A program made the position numbers and the translations under genes. 32,666 bases of DNA from Hadesarchaea archaeon. GTDB taxonomy: Archaea > Hadarchaeota > Hadarchaeia > Hadarchaeales > Hadarchaeaceae. Below, piece by piece: positions 15,300-22,239 of the stretch (positions are counted from its first letter, which is position 1; every line of letters begins with the position of its first letter). A model generated the notes under the pieces. The model worked only from the letters and a program-made list of their open reading frames with translations. It made no database searches and was not told the origin of the DNA. The stretch spans positions 1 to 32,666 of the forward strand of contig JAUWBP010000002.1 of NCBI GenBank assembly GCA_030601665.1. Reading direction: 5' to 3'.

Positions 15300-15785
15300 T
15301 TAACCTTTCGCTAGAAACCGCCACATTTCATCTCCGACATGGTGCAGGTTCTTGATCACTTTCCCCCTCGAGCCCTGCATCTCAGCCCCGGGCACGAGCG
15401 CTTGCCCAACTGCGATGGGCTTGCCGTGTCGTTCGTCCACGATCGCCACGTTCTCCCCTAGAGTGACTCCCCCGTCCGCAGAAACCACCCCCGGGGCCAT
15501 AATATCGGCTCCGTTGGCGACATGAGGCACCGCCCCCATGTCAACGACCACCCGCTTTAACGGAATTCGATCGAGTGATTTCAACGTCGGAAAAATCTTG
15601 TCGCTCGATCTGACCAAGAGCGCTTCACCCGCAGCCAAGATGATCTCCCCTCCCTCCTCCAGCTCCAAAGCCTCGATCGGCCCCTTCAAAAGTTCAGCAG
15701 CGGACTCACCAAAGCGATCGATGACTTCCCGTGTAAGTTGCCTGAGCAAAGCTTTTCGTAAATGATAACGGCGCTTTATCGGCAT
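15300..15785 (-). CDS. PUA-domain RNA-binding protein (MCT-1/Tma20-like)
   Basis: From ATG 15785 the protein has 161 residues. An N-terminal pre-PUA region (MPIKRRYHLRKALLRQLTREV) precedes a PUA domain (LKRVVVDMGAVPHVANGADIMAPGV, GENVAIVDERHGKPIAVGQAL). Archaeal proteins of this layout resemble eukaryotic MCT-1/Tma20, which act in translation. The longer ORF to 15959 runs through the divergent LSm gene and the shared promoter and is not credible. A TATA element centred at 15812 is 27 nt from this ATG, so the message is probably leaderless. Confidence 0.85.
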   Translation of the reverse strand: MPIKRRYHLRKALLRQLTREVIDRFGESAAELLKGPIEALELEEGGEIILAAGEALLVRSSDKIFPTLKSLDRIPLKRVVVDMGAVPHVANGADIMAPGVVSADGGVTLGENVAIVDERHGKPIAVGQALVPGAEMQGSRGKVIKNLHHVGDEMWRFLAKG

Positions 15786-15805
15786 CAAACAAAAGTGGCT
15801 CGATA

Positions 15806-15818
15806 CGCTTAAATACGC
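15806..15818. promoter_or_regulatory. shared TATA element between the PUA gene and LSm
   Basis: The plus strand reads CGCTTAAATACGC and the minus strand GCGTATTTAAGCG. Its centre is 27 nt from the PUA gene start and 32 nt from the LSm ATG, so one element appears to serve both directions. Confidence 0.6.
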
Positions 15819-15843
15819 AGCTAGCGAGAAGTTGATGATTTTC

Positions 15844-16068
15844 ATGGCGCAGCGACCTCTCGATGTGCTCAACCGTGCCCTTGAATCGTCGGTGCTCGTG
15901 GGGCTCAAGGGCGGACGAGAGCTAAGGGGAAAACTGAAAGGCTTTGATGTGCACGTCAATTTGGTGCTGGAGGATGCAGAGGATATCCAAGGTGGCGAAG
16001 CGGCGAAACGTTACGGGACAATGGTGATCCGAGGCGACTCGGTCGTCTTCATCTCTCCGGCTGAGTGA
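15844..16068 (+). CDS. archaeal LSm (Sm-like) RNA-binding protein
   Basis: The 74-residue protein has both Sm motifs: Sm1 ([31 protein letters not shown]) and Sm2 ([13 protein letters not shown]). It should form a ring that binds U-rich RNA. I start at ATG 15844 ([13 protein letters not shown], typical for the family) rather than at TTG 15832. It is followed immediately by the eL37 gene, as in many archaea. Confidence 0.95.
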   Translation: MAQRPLDVLNRALESSVLVGLKGGRELRGKLKGFDVHVNLVLEDAEDIQGGEAAKRYGTMVIRGDSVVFISPAE

Positions 16069-16073
16069 GGGAC

Positions 16074-16259
16074 ATGGTCAAAGGTACCCCATCGATGGGC
16101 AAACGCCACAAAGTCGTGCACATCCGTTGTCGGCGCTGTGGAAGGCGCGCCTATCACGTTCAACGAGGCGTGTGCGCGGCTTGCGGCTATGGTCGATCGC
16201 GTCGCATCAAGCACTACAACTGGAAGGTAAAAACTATTCAGGGTTTGCGGCTCCGATAG
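16074..16259 (+). CDS. rpl37e: ribosomal protein eL37
   Basis: The protein has 61 residues and belongs to the large ribosomal subunit. The N-terminus [11 protein letters not shown] and the zinc motif [10 protein letters not shown]...CAACGYG are those of archaeal eL37, with a basic tail. The ORF track begins at GTG 16065, overlapping the LSm stop (GTGA). The family start MVKGTPS lies at 16074. The GTG cannot be excluded because the Shine-Dalgarno-like GAGGGA is very close to the ATG. Confidence 0.93.
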   Translation: MVKGTPSMGKRHKVVHIRCRRCGRRAYHVQRGVCAACGYGRSRRIKHYNWKVKTIQGLRLR

Positions 16260-16310
16260 CCATACGGAAGTGTCAAACGTTGGATACTGCCTCCTCTTGC
16301 GCTAATTAAG

Positions 16311-16318
16311 AATTTAAG
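16311..16318 (+). promoter_or_regulatory. TATA element of tRNA-Ala
   Basis: AATTTAAG is centred about 29 nt before the first tRNA base. Confidence 0.5.
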
Positions 16319-16343
16319 CATGGAGTTTCCAACATTGATTGGT

Positions 16344-16469
16344 GGGCCGGTGGATCAGCCTGGAAATGAAGGGGAAACATCTCCTCGTCAACAGAATGAT
16401 CGTCCGCTTGGCAAATTATAATATCTAAATTGCGGGAGGTCGCGGGTTCGAATCCCGCCCGGTCCACCA
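16344..16469 (+). tRNA. tRNA-Ala(GGC) with a D-loop insertion and an anticodon-loop intron
   Basis: The acceptor GGGCCGG (16344-16350) pairs with CCGGTCC (16459-16465) and keeps the alanine identity pair G3-U70. The T-arm is GCGGG-TTCGAAT-CCCGC, and CCA is encoded (16467-16469). The anticodon stem TCCGC/GCGGG encloses TTGGCA, an inserted AATTATAATATCTAAAT (17 nt, 16414-16430) at the canonical 37/38 site, and T. The D-stem GATC/GATC (16353-16356, 16398-16401) is separated by 41 nt instead of about 9, so roughly 31-32 nt (about 16365-16396) are inserted in the D-loop. The insert folds into TGA-AGGGGA/TCTCCT-CG-TCA around an AACA loop. Removing both inserts leaves a normal tRNA of about 77 nt. 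Confidence 0.85.
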
Positions 16470-16484
16470 CTCAAAATGAGTAAG

Positions 16485-16491
16485 TTTTATT
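16485..16491 (+). promoter_or_regulatory. TATA element of tRNA-Val
   Basis: TTTTATT lies about 28 nt before the first base of tRNA-Val, in the 46-nt spacer between the two tRNAs. Confidence 0.45.
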
Positions 16492-16515
16492 GCTCTTGAT
16501 TCCAAACACAAGTCT

Positions 16516-16620
16516 GGGCTCGTGGTCTAGTGGTTATGAGGGAGTTGGCGTAGCCGCACCCTAACAAACGTCGCCTTGACATGGCGAAGTTCCGGGGTTC
16601 GAATCCCCGCGGGCCCACCA
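16516..16620 (+). tRNA. tRNA-Val(GAC) with a D-arm intron
   Basis: The acceptor GGGCTCG (16516-16522) pairs with CGGGCCC (16610-16616). The T-arm is CGGGG-TTCGAAT-CCCCG and CCA is encoded. The anticodon arm TCGCC-TTGACAT-GGCGA (16571-16587) gives GAC and has no insert. The D-arm begins GTCT-AGTGGTTATGA and is interrupted before C25. Removing 29 nt (16540-16568, or equivalently 16539-16567) restores TATGACG and a 76-nt tRNA. The insert contains the potential helix GTTGG/CTAAC. An intron at about position 24/25 is non-canonical. Confidence 0.85.
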
Positions 16621-16657
16621 TCTATTTTTGTGTATAGTGTGAGTTTTTAACGATCTG

Positions 16658-17449
16658 ATGAAGCTAGTCCTCGCCTCCACGAGAGACCCGGCAGCCAAAA
16701 ACATCACCGCGCGACTGCTGGAGCTCTACGACTTTGAAAAATCACCAACATCGCCGAACGCACACAGGTGTGGGGATGTTATGCTAGTAACGACTGCGAG
16801 CAGCATAACTCAAATCACCGAGCCACCCATGGACGTGGAGGAAGTCATCGTTGCCTCCAGACATGCCAGCGAATCAGGTAGACCCACGCTCACTGTGCAC
16901 GTGCCGGGTAAACTCGAAAAGATGGAGCTCGCTGAAGCTTCCCCGCCGACGGTAAAAACTGCCCTCAAGGCCCTTTTGGATATGCGCGACGAACTCGGGG
17001 TGACCTACGATGTCTCCCTCGAGGCCACCCACCACGGCCCAACGCAGCTCAATGTCCCGGTGACATTCGTGGAGGTTGGCAGCTCACCCGAACAGTGGCG
17101 CGACGAAAAGGCCGGAGAAGCTGTTGCTCGAGCCATCATGGCCGCGGCAACCACGTCGATAAAGTGTCGCCATGCTATAGGTCTCGGTGGCCCACACTAT
17201 GCCCCCCGCCACACCGACGTGGTCCTGCACACCGACGTTGGGGTAGGACACATCCTTCCAAAGTACGCGAGCATTGATGAAGCGCTGCTCGAGCAGGCGA
17301 TCGTTCGCACCAGAGGGGGCATCGAGCTGCTTGTACTCGACTGGAAGGGCATGAGCAGCGAACAACGTCAGATTTCCCAGCGGGTTGCCAGCAAGCTGAG
17401 CATTCAGGCACTGCGCCGGAGAGAAATCCTTTCCCAAGCAAAGGTTTAA
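16658..17449 (+). CDS. dtdA: D-aminoacyl-tRNA deacylase, archaeal type
   Basis: The 263-residue archaeal/plant-type deacylase (DTD2) removes D-amino acids from mischarged tRNA. Family blocks are SRHASESGRPTLTVHVPG, EATHHGPTQLNVPVTFVEVG, EQWRDEKAGEAVARAI, GLGGPHYAPRHTD and HILPKY. It starts at ATG 16658. CTATTTTTG (16622-16630), just after tRNA-Val, may be its TATA element and also the tRNA termination signal. The ftsZ promoter overlaps its stop codon. Confidence 0.95.
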   Translation: MKLVLASTRDPAAKNITARLLELYDFEKSPTSPNAHRCGDVMLVTTASSITQITEPPMDVEEVIVASRHASESGRPTLTVHVPGKLEKMELAEASPPTVKTALKALLDMRDELGVTYDVSLEATHHGPTQLNVPVTFVEVGSSPEQWRDEKAGEAVARAIMAAATTSIKCRHAIGLGGPHYAPRHTDVVLHTDVGVGHILPKYASIDEALLEQAIVRTRGGIELLVLDWKGMSSEQRQISQRVASKLSIQALRRREILSQAKV

Positions 17450-17496
17450 ATTAACTCGAGGGAAATTTATTAACATAAGTGATAAGGGGGATTTGT

Positions 17497-18636
17497 TTGC
17501 GGAATGCTGAGTCGGCTGTGTTTACTCCTGAAACGGGATTTGAACTCACGAAGCCGGGAATTTCACCCGTCGCTAGGGTCAAAGCGCCCGAGGCGGTTTC
17601 CACGCTTACCAACGAAGAGCTCGAACAGGTTTTACAACAGGCGCAGGCTCGGATTGCCATCGTCGGTTGCGGCGGCGCAGGTTGCAATACCATCTCTCGC
17701 ATGGTGGGGGTTGGCATCCAGGGCGCTGAGACGATAGGCCTCAACACCGATGCTCAAGACCTGCTTTACACGACTGCCGATCGAAAGATCCTCATTGGGC
17801 GCGATATAACGGGGGGCCTCGGAGCTGGCAACGACCCAGAGAGGGGAGAAGCCGCCGCGCGCGAGAGTGAATCGATTGTGAAGGATCATATCTATGGCAC
17901 CAACATGGTCTTCGTGACCTGCGGTCTAGGAGGGGGGACTGGGACCGGTGCGGTACCAGTCGTGGCAGAGATCGCGAAAAAGCTCGGGGTGCTTACCATT
18001 GGCGTCGTTACCCTGCCGTTCACCGTCGAGGGGACGCGCCGGAGGCAGAACGCCGAACAGGGACTCCTGCGCCTGCGGGGGGTCGCTGATACGGTAGTTG
18101 TGATCCCTAACGACAAGTTGCTCCAGCTTGCCCCAGACCTTCCCATTGGCGCGGCATTCAAGGTAGCCGATCAACTCCTGATGGATGCGATCAAGGGGAT
18201 AACGGAGATGATTACAAAACCCGGGCTCATCAACCTAGATTTCTCCGACGTGCGCGCGGTGCTCCAGAATGGCGGGGTTGCGATGTTAGGCATTGGCGAA
18301 TCAGACACCGACAATCGCGCCAAGGAAGCCGTCGAAGAGGCGTTGACCAGCCCGCTGCTAGACGTCGACATCACCGGGGCAAAAGGAGCGCTTGTAAACG
18401 TGGTCGGGAGCCTTGACATGACGCTCGAGGAGGCGGAGCGGATAGTCTCCCAAGTCTCCGAAACCTTAGACCCAGAAGCTCAAATCATTTGGGGCGCGCA
18501 GATCTCTGAGGATATGAAGAACGAGGTGCGGGTAATGGTCGTGCTCTCCGGCGTCCATTCACCCTATGCGCTTGGCCCGGGCGAGCAACCCCCGCGGGTT
18601 GGCGGGCTCACCGATCTCGGATTGGAGTCCTTGTAA
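17497..18636 (+). CDS. ftsZ: cell division GTPase FtsZ
   Basis: This tubulin-like GTPase forms the division ring. Starting at TTG 17497 it has 379 residues. GTP-binding motifs are IVGCGGAGCNTI, LNTDAQDL, the tubulin signature GLGGGTGTGAVP and PNDKLL. The T7 loop region is NLDFSDVRAVLQNGG. The C-terminus is short (GLTDLGLESL). AAGGGGGA lies 5-6 nt before TTG 17497, which I prefer over GTG 17479. A TATA-like GGTTTAAATT overlaps the end of dtdA. The secE gene follows directly with no gap. Confidence 0.95.
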   Translation: MRNAESAVFTPETGFELTKPGISPVARVKAPEAVSTLTNEELEQVLQQAQARIAIVGCGGAGCNTISRMVGVGIQGAETIGLNTDAQDLLYTTADRKILIGRDITGGLGAGNDPERGEAAARESESIVKDHIYGTNMVFVTCGLGGGTGTGAVPVVAEIAKKLGVLTIGVVTLPFTVEGTRRRQNAEQGLLRLRGVADTVVVIPNDKLLQLAPDLPIGAAFKVADQLLMDAIKGITEMITKPGLINLDFSDVRAVLQNGGVAMLGIGESDTDNRAKEAVEEALTSPLLDVDITGAKGALVNVVGSLDMTLEEAERIVSQVSETLDPEAQIIWGAQISEDMKNEVRVMVVLSGVHSPYALGPGEQPPRVGGLTDLGLESL

Positions 18637-18810
18637 ATGCGCAGGTTCCTCTCGAACTGTAAGCGAGTGCTGCGGATAGCACGAAAGCCGGGCAAAGATG
18701 AATACCTACAGGTGGCGAAAATCACCGGGCTTGGGATTACACTCATAGGTTTCATTGGGTTCCTGATATTACTCGTCGGCGTTTTCCTCGGCACGACGAC
18801 AGCCCCGTAA
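18637..18810 (+). CDS. secE: preprotein translocase subunit SecE
   Basis: This 57-residue ORF is too short for the ORF track. It begins with the ATG that directly follows the ftsZ TAA. The sequence has a basic amphipathic N-terminal part ([31 protein letters not shown]) and one transmembrane helix ([20 protein letters not shown]). This is the single-span archaeal SecE/Sec61-gamma, and its position between ftsZ and spt5 is a conserved archaeal order. Confidence 0.92.
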   Translation: MRRFLSNCKRVLRIARKPGKDEYLQVAKITGLGITLIGFIGFLILLVGVFLGTTTAP

Positions 18811-18819
18811 GGTGATGGG

Positions 18820-19299
18820 ATGGAGGAAGTCCAGAAGCTGAGCGTGTTCGCTGTCCGTTCAACCATAGGTCAAGAGAAGAACACCACAGACATGATTGCT
18901 ACACGCGCGAAAAATTTTAACTTACCAATCAAGGCCGTGCTCGCGCCCCCTGGGATAAGGGGCTATATATTTGTTGAGGCCATAGGCAAATCCACCGTGG
19001 AGCAAGCACGAGTCGGAATCAAGCACGCGAGGGGTGTCGTCTCGGGGGAAATCCCGATGGGCGAGGTCGAGCACTTTCTCGTGCCGAAGCCTGTCGTCGT
19101 GGGCATGGAGATCGGTGACATCATCGAACTCACCTCAGGTCCCTTCCGAGGGGAGCGCGCAAGAATAATCCGTATCGATGAACCGAAGGAGGAGGTCACC
19201 GTCGAGCTCTTCGAGGCAACCGTGCCGATCCCGGTCACGGTTCGAGGTGACTTCGTGAAGGTGATTCAGAAAAAAGAAAAGGAGGAGGATGCTGAGTGA
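18820..19299 (+). CDS. spt5: transcription elongation factor Spt5 (NusG)
   Basis: The 159-residue protein has an NGN domain (VFAVRSTIGQEKNTTDMIATRA, PPGIRGYIFVEAIG; residues 8-90) that should bind the RNA polymerase clamp with Spt4. A KOW domain follows (GDIIELTSGPFRGERARIIRIDEPKEEVTVELFEA; 98-145), with an acidic tail. GGTGAT lies 3-4 nt before the start. Its stop overlaps the next start (GTGA). Confidence 0.95.
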   Translation: MEEVQKLSVFAVRSTIGQEKNTTDMIATRAKNFNLPIKAVLAPPGIRGYIFVEAIGKSTVEQARVGIKHARGVVSGEIPMGEVEHFLVPKPVVVGMEIGDIIELTSGPFRGERARIIRIDEPKEEVTVELFEATVPIPVTVRGDFVKVIQKKEKEEDAE

Positions 19300-19586
19300 A
19301 AACAAGCGATGTAAAGCCGGAAATGCGACGCGTCGATTTAGACATGAAAATCGTCGAGATCGAGGAACCACGCTCGTACGCCAGCCGGACCGGGAAAGAA
19401 GGCAGGGTGACCACCGCGATCGGAGAGGACGACTCAGGGCGTATAAAGATCTCAATCTGGGACAAAGATATTGATCGCGTCAAGGTAGGTAACACGGTCA
19501 AAATCCGTAACGGCTATGCGAGACTCTTCCGCGACGAGGTCCATGTCAGTGCGGGCATGTACGGCAAGCTTGAAGTCGTCGAGTAG
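19296..19586 (+). CDS. OB-fold nucleic-acid-binding protein (RPA/SOSS-B-like)
   Basis: The 96-residue single OB fold has blocks DLDMKIVEIEEPRSYASRTGKEGRVTTAIGEDDSGRIKISIWD and VGNTVKIRNGYARLFRDEVHVSAG. These match small archaeal single-stranded DNA-binding proteins related to RPA and SOSS-B. The GTG start overlaps the spt5 stop by 4 nt, which suggests a role tied to transcription or DNA repair. No zinc finger is attached. Confidence 0.85.
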   Translation: MKTSDVKPEMRRVDLDMKIVEIEEPRSYASRTGKEGRVTTAIGEDDSGRIKISIWDKDIDRVKVGNTVKIRNGYARLFRDEVHVSAGMYGKLEVVE

Positions 19587-19599
19587 TCGGCTACACCAC

Positions 19600-19647
19600 A
19601 GCGCTTTTTAGCGCTTGAAGCCTACTTTTTGAGAGGATTACACCTCT
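19600..19647 (+). promoter_or_regulatory. promoter and hairpin leader of the L11 operon
   Basis: The perfect inverted repeat AGCGCT-TTTT-AGCGCT (19600-19615) contains the TATA-like CTTTTTAG. A second hairpin, AGAGG-ATTACA-CCTCT (19632-19647), ends 3 nt before the Shine-Dalgarno AAGGTAG. The first could be a terminator for the spt5-OB unit, a promoter, or both. The second would lie in the L11 leader. Confidence 0.4.
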
Positions 19648-19659
19648 GGTAAGGTAGTC

Positions 19660-20139
19660 ATGATGAAATCGAGGGTTAAGGTATTAGTTGAAGGTGGGAA
19701 AGCCAGTCCCGGGCCGCCTCTGGGTCCAGCCTTGGGGCCGCTCGGCATCAACATTGGGCAGGTAGTAGCGAAAATCAACGAGCAGACCGCCACATTCGAG
19801 AGCATGAAGGTCCCAGTGAGCGTGATCGTGGACAAGAAGACCAAGCAATTTGAAATCGTGGTTGGTTCTCCCCCCATAGCCGCGCTGGTCAAAAAGAAGT
19901 TGGCTCTCGAGAAGGGGGCGAAGACCTCAGGCACGGAAGTCGTCGGGAACCTCACCCTAGCTCAAGCGGTCGAAATCGTGAAGCTGAAGGTTGAGGGCAC
20001 GCTGGCCAAAGGGCTGAAGGCCGCGGTCAAGGAGATCCTCGGGACATGCGTGAGCATGGGCGTGACGGTCGATGGGAAGGACGCCCGCGAGGTGCAGCGT
20101 GAAGTGGATGAGGGGAAACATGACGAGGTGTTAAAGTAA
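19660..20139 (+). CDS. rpl11: ribosomal protein uL11
   Basis: The 159-residue protein binds the GTPase centre of 23S rRNA. The N-terminal domain has GGKASPGPPLGPALGPLGINIGQVV, and the C-terminal rRNA-binding domain includes TLAQAVEIVKLK and ILGTCVSMGVTVDGKDAREVQ. Two consecutive ATGs exist (19660, 19663); the Shine-Dalgarno spacing slightly favours the second. It is the first gene of the stalk operon and overlaps the L1 start (TAATG). Confidence 0.97.
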   Translation: MMKSRVKVLVEGGKASPGPPLGPALGPLGINIGQVVAKINEQTATFESMKVPVSVIVDKKTKQFEIVVGSPPIAALVKKKLALEKGAKTSGTEVVGNLTLAQAVEIVKLKVEGTLAKGLKAAVKEILGTCVSMGVTVDGKDAREVQREVDEGKHDEVLK

Positions 20140-20786
20140 TGCCGGTCTCCAGCGAAAACTTGCTCAAGGCGATTAAGGAGATGAGGGGGAGCAGCCCGCA
20201 GCGAAAATTCGCGCAGGGTGTCGACCTATCGATTAACCTGAGAGACATCGACCCGAAGAAACCAGAAGGGCGCATCGACCTGGACATTACTCTCCCCCAC
20301 GAGGTCGGCAAGCCGTATAAAGTCTGCATTTTCGGTGAGGGGGAGCTCGCGCGCCGGGCACGTGATGCCGGTGCAGACCTCGTGCTTGGACGCGAGGATA
20401 TCGAGACCCTCCAGCAGGAGCGAAAGCGAGCGAAGAAGCTGTCCGACGAATTTCACTTTTTCCTCGCTCAAGCCGATTTTATGGTCAGGATAGGTAAAGC
20501 GCTCGGACCTGTGCTGGGGCCGAGGGGAAAAATGCCAAAACCGATTCCACCCACGACCGACCCAAAGCCACTCATCGAACACCTCAAGAAGACCTTGAAA
20601 GTGCGAACGAAGGACCAGCCGACCCTGCACGCTCATATCGGTGTTGAAAACATGAGTGATGAGGAGCTCGCCACGAACGCGCGAGCGGTGCTCGATGCAA
20701 TCGAACACAGGCTGGATGGCCTCAGCAAGGTCCGCTCGATCCACCTCAAGACGACGATGGGGAAACCAGTGAAGGTCGAGGTGTGA
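20139..20786 (+). CDS. rpl1: ribosomal protein uL1
   Basis: The 215-residue uL1 is a component of the mobile L1 stalk. Family blocks are RKFAQGVDLSINLRDID, FFLAQADFMVRIGKALGPVLGPRGKMPKP, and the C-terminal VRSIHLKTTMGKPVKVEV. In some methanogens L1 represses its own operon by binding the mRNA; I found no obvious copy of that site here. The start overlaps the L11 stop by 1 nt. Confidence 0.97.
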   Translation: MPVSSENLLKAIKEMRGSSPQRKFAQGVDLSINLRDIDPKKPEGRIDLDITLPHEVGKPYKVCIFGEGELARRARDAGADLVLGREDIETLQQERKRAKKLSDEFHFFLAQADFMVRIGKALGPVLGPRGKMPKPIPPTTDPKPLIEHLKKTLKVRTKDQPTLHAHIGVENMSDEELATNARAVLDAIEHRLDGLSKVRSIHLKTTMGKPVKVEV

Positions 20787-20788
20787 GA

Positions 20789-21787
20789 ATGGCTGTAAAA
20801 GCTGAACGAGTTGCACCTTGGAAGCAGGAAGTCGTCAGCGAGCTCATCGAGAAACTCAAACACTACCCGGTGGTCGGGGTGCTCGACGTCGCGGACCTCC
20901 CTGCCGCGCAGTTCCAGCAGATGCGCCGGAAGCTGAGGGAACAGGCAGATATCATCGTCTCCAAGAACACCTTGCTAAGGCTCTCGCTCGAGCAAGCAGC
21001 CGAGCGAAAGGACCCGAAGCTCGAGGAGTTAATCGACCACTTGAGCGGCCCAACTGCCCTGATCCTCGCCCACCTGAACCCTTTCAAACTCAACAGAATC
21101 CTCCGCGAGAGCAAGACCAACGCCCCCGCGAAGCCGGGTTCCCGTTCCCCTCACGATATCGTAATCCCTGCCGGGGAAACCGGCTTCGCCCCGGGGCCCA
21201 TGGTTGGGGACCTTCAGCGCGTCGGGGTCAAGGCCAGAATCCAAGGGGGGAAGGTCGTCATCCTTGAGGACTGCCCAATCCTGAAGGAGGGAGACGTAAT
21301 ATCTAAGGAAATCGCCAACGTCCTTGCGAAGTTTGGAATCATGCCGCTCGAGCTCGGGCTGAAGCTCCGAGCCGTTTATGAGGCCGGCATGGTGTTTTCT
21401 GGTGAAGTTCTAGAGATAGACGAAAAGATGGTCATCGGGCAGGTCCAAGAAGCCAGCGTGAGCGCCCTGAACCTCGCGGTGAACGTGAATTACCCGACCT
21501 CCGTGACTATCAGCCTGATGATCGTGAAGGCGAGCGCCGCCGCTCGGAACCTAGCGCTGAACGCCTATCTACCTGTCTCCCAAATCATGCCCGTGTTGCT
21601 GGCTCGCTCCAGCGCGGAAATGCTGGGCCTTGCAGCGGCCGTGGGTGCGAAGGATCCGCGCGCGTTGGACGAGGATTTAATGAAAATGTTGGGAGTGGAG
21701 CCACCTGCGAAGGCCAAGCCGGAAGAGAAACCTAAAGAGGAACCCACGCCAGAGACAAAGCCAGAAGAAAAGCCTAAAGAGGGGTAA
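20789..21787 (+). CDS. rpl10: ribosomal protein uL10 (P0)
   Basis: The 332-residue P0 is the stalk base that carries P1/L12 dimers. The N-terminal rRNA-binding domain is clear (EVVSELIEKLKHYPVVGVLDVADLPAAQFQQMRRKLR), followed by the archaeal insertion domain (VIPAGETGFAPGPMVGDLQRVGVKARIQGGKV) and the helical spine that binds L12. The tail is Lys/Glu/Pro-rich and ends KPEEKPKEG, without the G-L-G-A-L-F-G end seen on L12 here and on many archaeal P0 proteins. I start at ATG 20789 with GAGGTG 5 nt upstream; GTG 20783 overlaps the L1 stop. Confidence 0.95.
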   Translation: MAVKAERVAPWKQEVVSELIEKLKHYPVVGVLDVADLPAAQFQQMRRKLREQADIIVSKNTLLRLSLEQAAERKDPKLEELIDHLSGPTALILAHLNPFKLNRILRESKTNAPAKPGSRSPHDIVIPAGETGFAPGPMVGDLQRVGVKARIQGGKVVILEDCPILKEGDVISKEIANVLAKFGIMPLELGLKLRAVYEAGMVFSGEVLEIDEKMVIGQVQEASVSALNLAVNVNYPTSVTISLMIVKASAAARNLALNAYLPVSQIMPVLLARSSAEMLGLAAAVGAKDPRALDEDLMKMLGVEPPAKAKPEEKPKEEPTPETKPEEKPKEG

Positions 21788-21838
21788 AAGTAAGGATAAA
21801 TGTCAAGATGTGCCATTCGAACGATGGAGGGATAACAG

Positions 21839-22135
21839 ATGGAATATGTCTACGCCTCGCTCGTGCTGCATGCGGCTGGAAAGAAAGTGGACGATGCAGG
21901 GCTAGCGAACATTCTAAAGGCAGCGGGAGCTCAGGTGGACGAATCCCGAATTAAGGCAATGGTTGCAGCACTTGAGGGAGTGAACATCGACGAGGCGATC
22001 AAGAGTGCTGCAGTCCCTGCGGTAGCTGCACCTGCGGCGGCTCCAGCGAAGGCCGAGAAAAAGAAGGAAGAGAAAGTCGAAGAGGAGAAGAAGGAAGAGG
22101 AAGCATTAGCCGGTCTTGGCGCGCTGTTCGGTTGA
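21839..22135 (+). CDS. rpl12: ribosomal protein P1 (archaeal L12)
   Basis: The 98-residue stalk protein recruits translational GTPases. It has the N-terminal dimerisation domain ([30 protein letters not shown]), an Ala/Pro hinge, an acidic/basic linker and the conserved C-terminal GLGALFG. GGAGG lies 8 nt before the ATG. It is the last gene of the stalk operon, 51 nt after L10. Confidence 0.97.
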   Translation: MEYVYASLVLHAAGKKVDDAGLANILKAAGAQVDESRIKAMVAALEGVNIDEAIKSAAVPAVAAPAAAPAKAEKKKEEKVEEEKKEEEALAGLGALFG

Positions 22136-22194
22136 TACCAAGCCCCAGCTCTCGGTTATTTTCCTGAGCGAAAATCGTTTAGCTTTGACCAGCG

Positions 22195-22204
22195 AAATTT
22201 TTAA
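22195..22204 (+). promoter_or_regulatory. TATA box of alaS
   Basis: AAATTTTTAA is about 40 nt upstream of the GTG start at 22240, in the 104-nt gap after the stalk operon. A T-rich GGTTATTTTCC at about 22154-22164 may end the L12 transcript. Confidence 0.5.
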
Positions 22205-22239
22205 CCTCTGCCCCGATATCTGCTTGGCGAGGCGAGCGC

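Noticed and set aside
15786-15959. N-terminal extension of the PUA protein
   Set aside because: It runs through the shared promoter and antisense to LSm. The family start is at 15785 with a TATA element 27 nt upstream.
16344-16620. Split or permuted tRNA genes as an explanation for the interrupted tRNAs
   Set aside because: Both genes run 5' acceptor to 3' CCA in normal order within one short locus, so introns are the simpler explanation.
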